64,000 bases of DNA from Dyadobacter chenhuakuii (GCF_023821985.2 NZ_CP098805.1:2108001-2172000); one strand, 5' to 3'. Counted from the first letter of the stretch, positions 8,999-18,535 are shown. Notes: generated by a model not told the origin, from the sequence alone. Translations and numbers: made by a program.

Positions 8999-10468
8999 TC
9001 CCGCATTTTGTGTCAGCTCTTTTAATAAATCTTTAAGATCCACAACTACATAAGTCGATGCGTAATCTGACATCGCGTATGGAATAATCAGGCTCTCGTT
9101 GTGAATAAGCGCGCCGCAGGAATACACGACATTAGGAACATAGCCTTCCCGTTCCTTGCGATTTGGGATCAACAATGGCTGGCTCAGTCTTCCAATTTCT
9201 TTTTCAGGATTATCCAGCTCAAAAAGGGACGCTCCCAGAACGTATTCACGCATAGGACCAACGCCATGGGTCAGGACCAGCCAGCCAGCCTCTGTCTCCA
9301 ACGGCGATCCGCAGTTTCCAATCTGCACGAATTCCCAGGGGAATTTGGGCGACTGGATCATGGTCGCCTGTCTCCAAACACTGATGTTGTCAGAAAAAGC
9401 AATGTAATTATTAACCCCGTCGATCCGGCAAAGCATGGCGTATTTGCCATTGATTTTCCTGGGAAAAAGCGCCATGCCTTTATTTTGAGCGATTTCGCCA
9501 TGAATGGGCAACACTTTGAAGTGATAAAAATCCTTTGTCATCAGGATTTTGGGCAGGATCGAAATTCCGTCATATGCGGTGTAAGTTGCATAGTACACCG
9601 GCTCGTTGTCTCCCTGCATGAATTTAACAAACCGGGCATCTTCAATGCCCCGTTTTTCTGTGTCAGCAATGGGAAAGATCACGCGTTCGGAAATATCAGT
9701 GTCCAGGGAAAAATCCATTTCGTAATGCGATGATGCCAGCCACATCATTTCCCTCAGAAAAATGCGGCTAGGCTCGTCCATTTCAATGACCCTGTTTGTT
9801 TCATCGACGTAGCGTTTCAACTCCTCATATGTAAAGGTTTCGGTCAGTTTTTGTTCAATAACCGGGTAAGCAGCGTTTTCCAGGTTCTGCATTTCGCCCA
9901 GTTTTGCCAGGAAAGTCTTCTTTTTGTACACATGGTTACGCACATGTGCAGGCGAATCAAGCATTCGGCCAGGAGGCTCGACAGTGATCAGGTTATCCCG
10001 GTCAATGATGGCCGATCTGAAAACAATCGAAGAAATATGGCCCTCGCCCGTTGCCCGGAAACTCAGGATAACCCTGCGCTCCCCAAAACCTATCCGTGAC
10101 TGGTCCGGATCTTCAACAATCGATGGATTAAAGAAGGCAGCAGCTTCAATAGAATATTCCATTGTAAAAAAAGAACCTATCAACATTTCCGCTGTGGTTC
10201 CTAATTGTTTCAAATCAATGTCCATCGAGCTGAGCACGTGGTGGAGCCGGTGAAAATGCCGTTCAAAAATTCTCAGAATATTGCGGTGCCGCTTGGCATA
10301 TTTGCGCAGGACATTGCTTAACTCCTGTTTTTGCTGCTCCTGGGAAAGGTTCAGGATCATTGTGATCAATTGCCTGGCCCTTTCTTCACTGCTAAACATA
10401 AAACGGGCAATTACGCGGCTTGAATCTGGTTGAAAGACAATGTCCTTCCTGGTTATGTTGATTGACAT
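8987..10468 (-). CDS. GH130 family glycoside phosphorylase or hydrolase
   Basis: A 493-residue protein. The first 170 or so residues are a helical extension rich in charged residues (RKYAKRHRNILRIFERHFHRLHHV). The rest is a five-bladed propeller of the GH130 type, with GIEDARFVKF matching the family's G-x-ED-x-R catalytic acid region and LTHGVGPMREYVLG plus LDNPEKEIGR matching the substrate and phosphate-binding end. GH130 enzymes act on beta-mannosides, mostly by reversible phosphorolysis. Whether this one uses phosphate or water cannot be decided by eye. It is encoded tail to tail with two coupled GT4 enzymes, so turnover of the product they make is the simplest reading. Confidence 0.85.
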   Translation of the reverse strand: MSINITRKDIVFQPDSSRVIARFMFSSEERARQLITMILNLSQEQQKQELSNVLRKYAKRHRNILRIFERHFHRLHHVLSSMDIDLKQLGTTAEMLIGSFFTMEYSIEAAAFFNPSIVEDPDQSRIGFGERRVILSFRATGEGHISSIVFRSAIIDRDNLITVEPPGRMLDSPAHVRNHVYKKKTFLAKLGEMQNLENAAYPVIEQKLTETFTYEELKRYVDETNRVIEMDEPSRIFLREMMWLASSHYEMDFSLDTDISERVIFPIADTEKRGIEDARFVKFMQGDNEPVYYATYTAYDGISILPKILMTKDFYHFKVLPIHGEIAQNKGMALFPRKINGKYAMLCRIDGVNNYIAFSDNISVWRQATMIQSPKFPWEFVQIGNCGSPLETEAGWLVLTHGVGPMREYVLGASLFELDNPEKEIGRLSQPLLIPNRKEREGYVPNVVYSCGALIHNESLIIPYAMSDYASTYVVVDLKDLLKELTQNAGLSV

Positions 10469-10672
10469 TTGAAGTTTTGCAGCAAGGTGAGCCTTTAATC
10501 CGGAATGTCAATGCCTTTGTCCAAAGTCCATCCCTGAGGCCCCTCGCAGGAGTCCCGCGACTAATGGTGTTGAATGTCCATTATTAAAGGGTATCTTACA
10601 TAAAACGAAAAGATCATGTCAAAGAAAAGGTTGCATTCTTTTGCTTGCTATAAAATTTAATGTTTTGCCAAA

Positions 10673-11101
10673 ATGAATAAAGGTGGCGATATCATCATTA
10701 TTGAAGATGATCCAGATGACCAACTGTTAATTGAACAAGCTTTTCAAGAGCTGGGTTATGCAAACAAAAGAATTTATTTTCCCGACGGGCTCGAGGCGTT
10801 GGCATATTTAAATAGTGAAACACCGTTGCCATTTATCATCTTATCTGATATCAACCTCCCCAGGTTGGATGGGATCCAACTAAGAAGAAGGTTGCGAGAG
10901 AATGCATCGCTAAACTTAAAGTGCATCCCCTATTTGTTCTTTACGACTGCGCTGAATCAGGATGTGGTCATTGAAGCTTACAGCACATCAGCGCAGGGTT
11001 TCTTTGTAAAACCGTCAGACTTCAATGAAATCAAACAAACTTTGAAATCCATCGTCGAATACTGGAAGCGATGTGCCGCTCCGAATAATTTTAAGTCGTA
11101 A
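10673..11101 (+). CDS. Single-domain response regulator
   Basis: A 142-residue stand-alone receiver domain. Acidic pocket residues Glu11, Asp12 and Asp13, phosphoacceptor Asp59 (in LSDINLP), Thr91 or Thr92 (FFTT) and Lys113 (FVKPS) are all in place, so it should be phosphorylatable. There is no DNA-binding or enzymatic output domain and no histidine kinase in the window. The IIIEDDPDDQLLIEQAF start is typical of the Rcp1-like group common in Cytophagales. The stop overlaps the converging small gene by 11 bases. Confidence 0.9.
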   Translation: MNKGGDIIIIEDDPDDQLLIEQAFQELGYANKRIYFPDGLEALAYLNSETPLPFIILSDINLPRLDGIQLRRRLRENASLNLKCIPYLFFTTALNQDVVIEAYSTSAQGFFVKPSDFNEIKQTLKSIVEYWKRCAAPNNFKS

Positions 11102-11285
11102 TCAGATAGTATTCATCAATCTGGTTCCAGGAATAGCTGTAAGTAATTCCGGATACTTCCTGTACAAAGTCACCGGTTTCACCATCTGTAAAGCCAACGC
11201 GCCAGTTGGTTGTATTTTTGATCCTGAATTTTAGTGTCGAATTTGACGGCGGGAGATCCTTTTTTCCTAATATCTTGATTTTCAT
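11091..11285 (-). CDS. Small hypothetical protein, 64 residues
   Basis: A short basic-to-acidic protein (MKIKILGKKDLPPS at the start, WNQIDEYYLITT at the end) with several aromatic residues and alternating beta-strand-like segments. No family was recognised. It could be a genuine small protein, since its 5' end lies outside the receiver gene and its composition is coding-like. It overlaps the 3' end of the receiver gene by 11 bases on the opposite strand. Confidence 0.45.
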   Translation of the reverse strand: MKIKILGKKDLPPSNSTLKFRIKNTTNWRVGFTDGETGDFVQEVSGITYSYSWNQIDEYYLITT

Positions 11286-11461
11286 ATGCTAAGGTAGCCT
11301 TATTCAGGCGCAAAACCTTCTTATATTCCGTATAGTTTGTCCGTTATGGTTACTTTTCCGGGATCAACGGTATAATGCAGTTTTGCGCCATTCGTCTTTT
11401 GCTACGCGCCTGAAAAGCGCTGAAAATAGTGTGAGAGCCAGCATGCTGGATTTCGTTTCAT

Positions 11462-13048
11462 TTAATTCCAGTCGTTGGTAATGTCTTTCGCGACTAGCGG
11501 ATTGGTGTTTTTCTCAGTTAAGGGAATAGGAAATAATACGTGTTTGTCCTGGAAGAAAGACTGACTTGACGCCGGATACTTCGCTTTCTTTTCAGCATTC
11601 AAGGTTTCTTTGGCAATGCCCCAGCGGATGAGGTCAAACCAGCGCACTTGCTCACCGACGAGTTCCAGTTGGCGTTCCAACATGAGCTTTTTCATTGCCT
11701 CGTCCTTGCTACCCAGCGCAGTGTAGGCAAATGCGCCGGAGCGGGCGCGCACTTTGTTGATCAATGGCAAAGCTTCACCTATTTTTCCGACCTGGATCTG
11801 CGCTTCGGCGAGCATCAGCAGTACATCGGCATAGCGGATGATCTGGGAATTGATGTCCGATTGGGGTAGTTCGCCTTTTTCCTTGTATTCGTAAGGTTCG
11901 TATTTCCTCCACCGGTAGCCATTGCCATTCTCTGCGAACGGATACGTTTTTACCCCGGCAGCGCATTTGTCGCAATAGGTTACGTCGCCTCCGCTGGCTT
12001 TATCTCCGTAGAATGTGTTTTGGGCTCTCGGATCGACATAAGCCTTGCCGGCTTCATCTTTATAAGTGAATGCTTTCACGGCTGCGTCTGAGATAAACAC
12101 GTTTCGCCAGTCGTTCCAGCCGTATTCCATGGCGCGGCCGGTCAATGTATTTTTACCGCTTCCCGATCCTTCCTGAGATCCAAACATATAGTATGGACTT
12201 CCTTCGGCCCAGCCCCCCCATTCTTTGTGCGGAACGTCGAAAACCGATTCTGCGTTTTTCACAGGCGATTTAGTGAAGAGCTCGTCGAGGTTTTTGACCA
12301 GATCATACGTGTAAGGCGCCTTGGTCAGTAGCTCAAATTGCGCGGCAGCTTCGGCGTATTTCTTTTGGTATAAATAGGTTTTGCCCAATAATGCAATGGC
12401 CGCACCTTTGGTAACCCGGCCCAGGTCGCCCGCACTGGCGTACGTGACAGGCAGTCCGCTGATTGCATTGGTGAGATCCGATTCAACCATTTTCCAGCTT
12501 TCCTCAGTACTCGCCCTTGGAAGATAAAATTCGTCGTTACCACTGTAATCCTTGCGGATCGGCACCCTGCCCCAAAGCGTTACAAGCAAAAACTCAGCAT
12601 AAGCCTTCAAAAAATAGGCTTCGGACACATATTGGGCCAGTTTTAACTTCTCTGCATCGTTTGCAGGTGTTATTTTCGCAGCTTTATCGATCACCAGATT
12701 CGCCCGGAAAGTCATTTTGTAAGTGGTAGACCAAAGGTCATTGATCTGCGCATGATTGGGTGCATAACTGTAATCGTGCAGCTGCAAAACGTCCCCCAGC
12801 AACGGCGCATCTGCCTCGGCTTCATTCCCGGTAAGATCCATTAAATAATAGAAATCCCTGGAATACAACCCCTTGTAAAGTAGCAGCCCATAAGTCGCTG
12901 TAACAGCTTCTGAAATCGTGGCGGGCGTTGTGAAGTAAGTATCGTCGTTGTAGCTCGACTGATTTTTGACATTATCCAGTGAGTTGTCGCAGCCGGCAAG
13001 GGTAAGGCAGGCCAGCGTTCCCAGCGAAAGTATTTGCTTTTTCATCAT
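11462..13048 (-). CDS. SusD/RagB family outer membrane lipoprotein
   Basis: A 528-residue lipoprotein with lipobox LTLAGC (Cys20). The N-terminal half has TPR-like helices (NLVIDKAAKITPANDAEKLKLAQYVSEAYFLKAYAEFLLV) and the C-terminal half has SQIIRYADVLLMLAEAQIQVGK and ERQLELVGEQVRWFDLIRWG, the signatures of RagB/SusD. Such proteins sit on the cell surface and lid the partner SusC barrel, binding the oligosaccharide. It follows SusC by 27 bases and is the last gene of this polysaccharide locus. The bound glycan is probably a beta-glucan such as xyloglucan, judged only from the GH74-like enzyme upstream. Confidence 0.94.
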   Translation of the reverse strand: MMKKQILSLGTLACLTLAGCDNSLDNVKNQSSYNDDTYFTTPATISEAVTATYGLLLYKGLYSRDFYYLMDLTGNEAEADAPLLGDVLQLHDYSYAPNHAQINDLWSTTYKMTFRANLVIDKAAKITPANDAEKLKLAQYVSEAYFLKAYAEFLLVTLWGRVPIRKDYSGNDEFYLPRASTEESWKMVESDLTNAISGLPVTYASAGDLGRVTKGAAIALLGKTYLYQKKYAEAAAQFELLTKAPYTYDLVKNLDELFTKSPVKNAESVFDVPHKEWGGWAEGSPYYMFGSQEGSGSGKNTLTGRAMEYGWNDWRNVFISDAAVKAFTYKDEAGKAYVDPRAQNTFYGDKASGGDVTYCDKCAAGVKTYPFAENGNGYRWRKYEPYEYKEKGELPQSDINSQIIRYADVLLMLAEAQIQVGKIGEALPLINKVRARSGAFAYTALGSKDEAMKKLMLERQLELVGEQVRWFDLIRWGIAKETLNAEKKAKYPASSQSFFQDKHVLFPIPLTEKNTNPLVAKDITNDWN

Positions 13049-13075
13049 GATGAAAATGAATTTGAATAGAGAAAA

Positions 13076-16000
13076 TTAAAACCCGACCTGCAATCCGACG
13101 AGGAACGTCCTCGGCTGTGGATACTGACCTGTATCGACGCCTTTGGTGAAAATAAAAGACTTGGCATCGTTCACACTCGCGCTTACTTCGGGATCATATC
13201 CTTTGTATTTGGTCAATGTGAGCAGGTTCATCGCGGTGGCATAAATGCGGAAGCTCGAAAACACTTTTCCGCCTGTGGAATTCAAAATTGTTTTCGGGAC
13301 CGAGAATCCAAGGGTGAGGTTGCGCAACCGCATGAACGAGCCGTTTTCCAGAAAGCGGTCGGAAGCACGCAGGTTGGAAGGTGTATTCTGGCCGGATCTT
13401 GGCATATCGGTAACGTCTCCATCCTTTTTCCAGGCATTGAGTACAGCCGTTGAAGAGTTGAATGGGCGCGTTGTGCCTTCTGTCCAGTAACGCAATGCAT
13501 TGTAAACTTTCACATCGCCGATCCCCGCCAAACCCATCGAAAGGTCAAAAGCTTTGTAGGATAAATTGACCGAGCCACCATAAGTCCAGACGGGGATCGC
13601 CGAGCCGAGGAACGACTGGTCTGCATCGGTAATGCGTCCGTCGCCATTCAGATCTTGATAAACAATGTCACCCGCCTTTAAACCGTCCTGATAACTTGCA
13701 AACCCCTTCGCAACCGCCTGCTCATTATACCTGGCCACATCCGCAGCGCTGGACACCACATGATCCACCTTGTATCCGTAGAATGAACCAATCGCCGCGC
13801 CTACATCCGTTTTGGTGATATTAATTCCACCATTGGTGCTGCCACTCACGATCGGCGCGCCATTGCCAAGTGACACTACATTGTTCTTATTATAACCCGT
13901 ATTGGCCGAAATGCTGTAACTGAAATCTCCTGACTGCCCTGCATAAGATAATGCGGCTTCAAAACCTTTATTAACTGCATTAGCCGCATTCTGAACCATG
14001 CTCGCATCATTATAAACATCTCCCAAACCTGTGGAAACGGGCAGTTTCACATCCAGCAGTAAATCCTTGCTATCGCGTTTGTAGTAATCCAGACTCACCT
14101 GAAGTCTGTTTTGCAAAAGGCCGAAATCAACTCCAAAGTCGATCTGCGTGGTTTCTTCCCATTTTAGGAAAGGGTTAGGCACGCGGGTAACGGTCGCTCC
14201 TTGTTGGAATGCTTTGTTTTCGCCAAAAGAATAGACAATGTTGTTATTTCCATAGCCTCGGTAAACGGTCGGGTCAGTGAGGAACAAGCCGATATTCGCA
14301 TTGCCGGTAATGCCCCAGCTGCCGCGCAGTTTAAGGTCGGAGATAAAGGAGATATTTTTCATAAAATCTTCATTCGCAACCTTCCAAGCCACCCCAACTG
14401 ACGGGAAATTCCCTTTGCGGTAAGCCTTTCCAAATGCAGGGTTAATGTCCTGACGGATCGATGCATTTACGAGATACCTGTCATGAAAAGCGTAGGTAAG
14501 ACGGCCAAAATACGAGCGGGAAGCATAAATACTCGATCCAGTGCCGGTAATGCTGTTGGATTTGGAAACACCGATTTGCTTGATGAGGTCATTGGTAAAA
14601 CCCGAACCGGTCATATTCACGCTCCGGCTCCTGGTGCCTTCATTGTAGGTGTTACCGGCCATGAGTGAAAAATCATGACGGCCTATTGTTTTCGTGTAGC
14701 TCAGGATATTTTCAATGATCGGCGACACTGAGAATGAATAGCTTTCCTCGATCTTGCGGTCAATTTTGGTATTTCCGTTCAGATATTCGCCTGTGTAATT
14801 ATAGCTGTTGCCATTGGAAAGGCCGATGTTCGCCTGTGTCCTGAATTTGAGGCCATTGATAATGTCCACTTCACCCCATAATTGAAACAGATTCGAGACG
14901 CCTCTTCCTAGTTTTTCCGTGAGATAAATGCCTGGTAGCGGATTGAGCGCATCGTTCTGGTCGATGATCGTCGTCACTTTACTATATCCTCCCAGGTTGG
15001 CTGGGTCCATTGTCGGTGCGTAGGGTGGCATCCGGAGCGCCTCTACAAAGCTGGCTGCATTGCCCGTTGTCCTGTTGTATTTAAAGTTAATGGTTTGTCC
15101 AAGTCGAATTCTTTTGCCGATCTGCTCTTCGAGCTGCGTGCGTAAATTGATCCGCTGGTAACCATAATCCCGCATAATACCCTCCTGATTGGTATAACCA
15201 GCCGAGAAGTTATAGGTCGCTTTATCACTTCCGCCTGTTACGTTCACGTGGTGCTCGGTGATTTTTCCATTCCTAAAAATCTCTTTCTGCCAGTCGGTCC
15301 GGGTTACCAGCACGTCGGGCGTGTTGAGTTTATCGGGCACTTTGTTTCCCTGTACTGCATCAATGTCTTTTACCAACTGCACATACTGCGCCGCATCCAG
15401 CATATCGAGCCTTTTCCAGGCCTGTGCCACGCCTACATAGCCATTGTAAGTCACTTTTGGCGTTCCGGCTTTGCCTTTTTTGGTAGTAATCAACACAACT
15501 CCATTGGCTGCCGATGCGCCATAAATCGCCACGGAAGCAGCATCTTTCAGCACCGTAATGTCCTGAATATCATAAGGACTTACTGAATTGATATCGCCGC
15601 CCTGGATCCCATCGATCACATAAAGCGGATCGGAATTGGTGAGCGAACCAACGCCACGAATGATGATTTTGGCATTCGAGCCCGGTAATCCGCCTGTATT
15701 CACGATCTGTACACCGGCGATTTTACCCTGCAAAAGTTGCTGGGCAGATGTAGCCGATACATCCCCGAATTCCTTGCGCCCAACCACGGCAACTGCGCCG
15801 GTCAGGTCTTTTTTCTTGGCCGTTCCGTAACCGATAACCACCACTTCTTCCAATGCTTTTGTATCCACCGAAAGCGAAATATCCACGACAGAACGATTCC
15901 CAACGATCTCTTCCTTTGGCAGATATCCTACAAAAGAAAATATCAGAACATCGTTGGGACCTGCTGCTGTCAGCTCATATTTGCCCGCAATGTCCGTCGT

Positions 16001-16597
16001 AACGCCACGTTGCGAACCTTTGATCACCACATTCACTCCCGGAAGTCCATTGCCTCGCTCATCTGTAACCCTTCCCTTGATTGTCTCTTCCGCTGGATTT
16101 TCCTTTGTTATTTTGGAAACAGTAATTTCAGTCCGGCTCAACGATTCAGGAGCCGCACTTGGGGCGATGGTAGCGCTCTCAATCGTGGCTATTCCGGCCT
16201 CAGATACTTTTTTCTCAAATCGTGAAACGATCACATATGCTTCTTTTCCTGCTTTTTTGAAACGAAGATTGAACGGTTTGAGCAGATCTGTCAGCTGCTT
16301 TTCCAGCTTGCCGCCTTCCTGACGGAAATCCGCGCCGGTAATGGTGATATTTTTAACGGTTTCTTCTTCAAACAATATGCTTACTTGGTGCTGCTTGCCC
16401 AAATCTACCAACAAATCTTTCAGGTTTTTGGCGCTGCTTTCTTCGCGTTGGGAAAGATTCCGTTGGACGGCATTCCGTTGGGCGGCATTCTGCTGAGTCG
16501 GTCGACTTGCAAATGAAATAGCCTGCGCCGTGCAAAGCTGCTGAACAAATAACATGGTCAGCACGATACGGGTTTTTTGTAGAAATCTGCTACTCAT
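13076..16597 (-). CDS. SusC/RagA TonB-linked outer membrane transporter with STN domain
   Basis: A 1173-residue protein with a signal sequence. After a stretch rich in QRN repeats, residues 60-130 form a secretin/TonB N-terminal (STN) signalling domain (NLKDLLVDLGKQHQVSILFE). A carboxypeptidase-regulatory-like domain follows (GRVTDERGNGLPGVNVVIKG), then the SusC linker ALEEVVVIGYG, a plug and a large barrel. The STN domain is used by transducers that talk to a FecR anti-sigma factor, and fecR overlaps this gene by 8 bases upstream. It should therefore both import glycan pieces and report them to the ECF sigma factor encoded here. Length is normal for the family. Confidence 0.95.
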   Translation of the reverse strand: MSSRFLQKTRIVLTMLFVQQLCTAQAISFASRPTQQNAAQRNAVQRNLSQREESSAKNLKDLLVDLGKQHQVSILFEEETVKNITITGADFRQEGGKLEKQLTDLLKPFNLRFKKAGKEAYVIVSRFEKKVSEAGIATIESATIAPSAAPESLSRTEITVSKITKENPAEETIKGRVTDERGNGLPGVNVVIKGSQRGVTTDIAGKYELTAAGPNDVLIFSFVGYLPKEEIVGNRSVVDISLSVDTKALEEVVVIGYGTAKKKDLTGAVAVVGRKEFGDVSATSAQQLLQGKIAGVQIVNTGGLPGSNAKIIIRGVGSLTNSDPLYVIDGIQGGDINSVSPYDIQDITVLKDAASVAIYGASAANGVVLITTKKGKAGTPKVTYNGYVGVAQAWKRLDMLDAAQYVQLVKDIDAVQGNKVPDKLNTPDVLVTRTDWQKEIFRNGKITEHHVNVTGGSDKATYNFSAGYTNQEGIMRDYGYQRINLRTQLEEQIGKRIRLGQTINFKYNRTTGNAASFVEALRMPPYAPTMDPANLGGYSKVTTIIDQNDALNPLPGIYLTEKLGRGVSNLFQLWGEVDIINGLKFRTQANIGLSNGNSYNYTGEYLNGNTKIDRKIEESYSFSVSPIIENILSYTKTIGRHDFSLMAGNTYNEGTRSRSVNMTGSGFTNDLIKQIGVSKSNSITGTGSSIYASRSYFGRLTYAFHDRYLVNASIRQDINPAFGKAYRKGNFPSVGVAWKVANEDFMKNISFISDLKLRGSWGITGNANIGLFLTDPTVYRGYGNNNIVYSFGENKAFQQGATVTRVPNPFLKWEETTQIDFGVDFGLLQNRLQVSLDYYKRDSKDLLLDVKLPVSTGLGDVYNDASMVQNAANAVNKGFEAALSYAGQSGDFSYSISANTGYNKNNVVSLGNGAPIVSGSTNGGINITKTDVGAAIGSFYGYKVDHVVSSAADVARYNEQAVAKGFASYQDGLKAGDIVYQDLNGDGRITDADQSFLGSAIPVWTYGGSVNLSYKAFDLSMGLAGIGDVKVYNALRYWTEGTTRPFNSSTAVLNAWKKDGDVTDMPRSGQNTPSNLRASDRFLENGSFMRLRNLTLGFSVPKTILNSTGGKVFSSFRIYATAMNLLTLTKYKGYDPEVSASVNDAKSFIFTKGVDTGQYPQPRTFLVGLQVGF

Positions 16598-17600
16598 GAT
16601 TAGGGTTGGTTACTGATGTTCTCAATTCAATAAATTCGTTGTGTTTTACCACTTCCAAATGAAGCAGTTCAGATAAGATGGCCAGGAGGTCGTCGGCTTG
16701 CCTCGCTTTGTAGACGCCGCCGATCCGACGGTTACCAAGAACGGGGTCAAGTATACGCACATCCACTTTGAAGCGTTCGTTCAGCTGTTGCACCGCCTCT
16801 GACAAGAGCGTATTGTCGAAGTAAAACATATCCTGCTTCCAGGCCACGAACTTTGCTGGTGTCGATGAAGATGTAAGCGTGAATTTTCCGTCTTTTTCGG
16901 TTGAAAACAGATTGCCGGGTTTCATATAAAGCTGCTTTCCTTTCGGCAGGCTTAGCTTTACCTTTCCTTTTGTTAGAAAAACCTTCGTACCACGCTCACG
17001 AGAGTAAGCAACAAACTCAGTACCAAGGACTTCGATAGAATAATCTTTATCCATTTTCACAATGAACCGGCTATCCTGCTCGGTATGAACGACTTTGAAC
17101 TCTGCCTCACCTTCCAGCACTACTTCCCGGTTGCCCGATCCGAAACCGAGCCTCGGAACGCGTAAAACTGAATTGGCATTAAGCACGACTTTCGTTCCGT
17201 CCGAGAGTTCAAAGGCAGATATACGGCCGTTATCGGATGTTAATGATTTGTACATCAATTCCTGATTGAAAACAAAGCCGCCCACCACCAGGAAACAAGC
17301 AGCCACGGCACTGTAAGCCCATGCACTTTTCCAGATGCTGAAATGCGTTTGTTCTATTTGTTGCAAAGGGATTTCCCGGGCTGCATCCTGATCGTTGACC
17401 AGCGCAACAAATTCAGAGAGAGCGCTTTCCACCTGCGGTGAAAACTGCGGATGGCGGCTTTCCCATTCGTCGAGATACTGATAATAAAGCTCTTCATTCC
17501 GCGGGTCAGCCAGCCAGTCTTCGACGAGCTTACGCTGAATGGATGTGGTCCTTCCGTCAAAAAAATCGAAGAGGACGTCTTTGGATAGGGATTCTTTCAT
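16590..17600 (-). CDS. FecR family anti-sigma factor
   Basis: A 336-residue inner membrane protein. About 85 cytoplasmic residues (KLVEDWLADPRNEELYYQYLDEWESRHPQF) lead to one membrane span (SAVAACFLVVGGFVFN). The periplasmic FecR domain (FELSDGTKVVLNANSVLRVP ... VEVLGTEF-like strands) follows, then a C-terminal DUF4974-like domain (LLSEAVQQLNERFKVDVRI) that would meet the STN domain of SusC. It should hold or release the ECF sigma factor encoded just upstream. A copy of the locus promoter motif lies 63 bases before the start, between it and the sigma gene. Confidence 0.93.
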   Translation of the reverse strand: MKESLSKDVLFDFFDGRTTSIQRKLVEDWLADPRNEELYYQYLDEWESRHPQFSPQVESALSEFVALVNDQDAAREIPLQQIEQTHFSIWKSAWAYSAVAACFLVVGGFVFNQELMYKSLTSDNGRISAFELSDGTKVVLNANSVLRVPRLGFGSGNREVVLEGEAEFKVVHTEQDSRFIVKMDKDYSIEVLGTEFVAYSRERGTKVFLTKGKVKLSLPKGKQLYMKPGNLFSTEKDGKFTLTSSSTPAKFVAWKQDMFYFDNTLLSEAVQQLNERFKVDVRILDPVLGNRRIGGVYKARQADDLLAILSELLHLEVVKHNEFIELRTSVTNPNHE

Positions 17601-17663
17601 TTTATATTTTTTAGCTTTTACAGTCCTGTGAGGGCTGTCTTGGATGATTCGCGGCAGTCAACA

Positions 17664-17694
17664 ACAGACAAGTGCAGTGGCCCGAACCCCATGT
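17664..17694 (-). promoter_or_regulatory. Putative ECF sigma promoter before fecR-susC-susD
   Basis: Read on the minus strand: ACATGGGGTT, 13 bases, TTGTCTGT. The same two blocks with the same 13-base spacing occur before the sigma gene and before the GH74-like gene. The spacing from GGGG(A/T)T to GTC is 15 bases, usual for ECF promoters. The leader to the fecR start is 63 bases. Confidence 0.6.
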
Positions 17695-17699
17695 CGGGT

Positions 17700-18359
17700 T
17701 TATACTTTAATTGAAATCATCAGCGCGAGGCAGATAAACCAGCTGTCTTTCAAGCCCGTGCGAAGCCTTGCGATGGCGCGGGTAATGAGCGCTTCCACCG
17801 ACTTGGGCGTAATCTGAAGCTCAGCTGCAATTTCTTCTAGCGACTTGCCTTCAACGCGTTTAAGCAGATAGGCTTTCCGGCATTGCGACGGCATATCCTG
17901 TACAATGCGCTCGACCTGCTGGTGCAACTCGCTGTATAACAAAGCGTCACACGGATTGAGCGTATGGGCCTCGAAAGGCGTGGTCATTCCGTCCATCGGG
18001 GACGTACGGTTCAGGTCCCATTTCAGGTAATTGTAGGACCGATTTCGGACAGATTTGTACAGGTAAGCGCGGTAGGAAGTGTTGATGAGTTCAAAAGTCC
18101 GGCTTTGCCAGAAAGCTGCAAATACCTCTGACACAATATCTTCCGCGACTTCGCTGGAATGCACAAACCGGATCGCGTGGTTGCATAAATTGGTGTAATA
18201 CTTTTTAAACAGCAGCTCGCAACCTTTCTGCGGGTCCAGGCTGAACGTCTTGCGGATCAGGTATTCGTCGTCGAGCATCATGGGGCCGTTATCCTGCGCA
18301 GACATATCCGCTACGTCCTTTTCGGCTGACGGTAGTTTGTTGATAGAATTTATTGCCAT
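17700..18359 (-). CDS. ECF RNA polymerase sigma factor (Bacteroidota FecI-like)
   Basis: A 219-residue sigma-70 of the ECF class. Region 2 is seen in LFKKYYTNLCNHAIRFVHSSEVAEDIVSEVFAAFWQ and region 4 in LPSQCRKAYLLKRVEGKSLEEIAAELQITPKSVEALITRAIARL-like sequence near the C-terminus. There is an unusual 40-residue N-terminal extension before region 2. It lies between the GH74-like gene and fecR on the same strand and probably drives this whole locus, including its own gene, through the shared two-block motif. The start used is the ATG at the beginning of the frame. Confidence 0.93.
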   Translation of the reverse strand: MAINSINKLPSAEKDVADMSAQDNGPMMLDDEYLIRKTFSLDPQKGCELLFKKYYTNLCNHAIRFVHSSEVAEDIVSEVFAAFWQSRTFELINTSYRAYLYKSVRNRSYNYLKWDLNRTSPMDGMTTPFEAHTLNPCDALLYSELHQQVERIVQDMPSQCRKAYLLKRVEGKSLEEIAAELQITPKSVEALITRAIARLRTGLKDSWFICLALMISIKV

Positions 18360-18377
18360 ATCGTTTCATTAACGCGG

Positions 18378-18391
18378 CTGCAAATTTGCAG
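18378..18391. promoter_or_regulatory. 14-base perfect palindrome in the sigma gene leader
   Basis: CTGCAAATTTGCAG reads the same on both strands. It lies 18 bases before the sigma start and 9 bases downstream of the putative -10 block, near the expected transcription start. A repressor operator at that place is plausible. No regulator has been linked to it. Confidence 0.35.
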
Positions 18392-18400
18392 TTCTCTCAC

Positions 18401-18431
18401 ACAGACAAAACCACAAGCTCTATCCCCATAC
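18401..18431 (-). promoter_or_regulatory. Putative ECF sigma promoter before the sigma gene
   Basis: Read on the minus strand: GTATGGGGAT, 13 bases, TTGTCTGT, with an A-rich tract just upstream. The leader to the sigma start codon is 41 bases, identical to the leader at the GH74-like gene. This would make the sigma factor autoregulated. Confidence 0.65.
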
Positions 18432-18535
18432 TATAAATAATATTTTTTTTTCAGAAAATAATTCTATTTGATCCATTTCTGAGGTGCATAACAATATAGC
18501 TCTGCCTACCGCAATGGTTTATGCGGATTGAGTTT

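Noticed and set aside
9101-9733. Plus-strand 210-codon frame opposite the GH130 gene
   Set aside because: Lies wholly within the strongly supported GH130 gene and has no recognisable domain.
11438-11449. Palindrome CCAGCATGCTGG after susD as a terminator
   Set aside because: The stem is short, has no proper loop and no following T-run on the minus strand.
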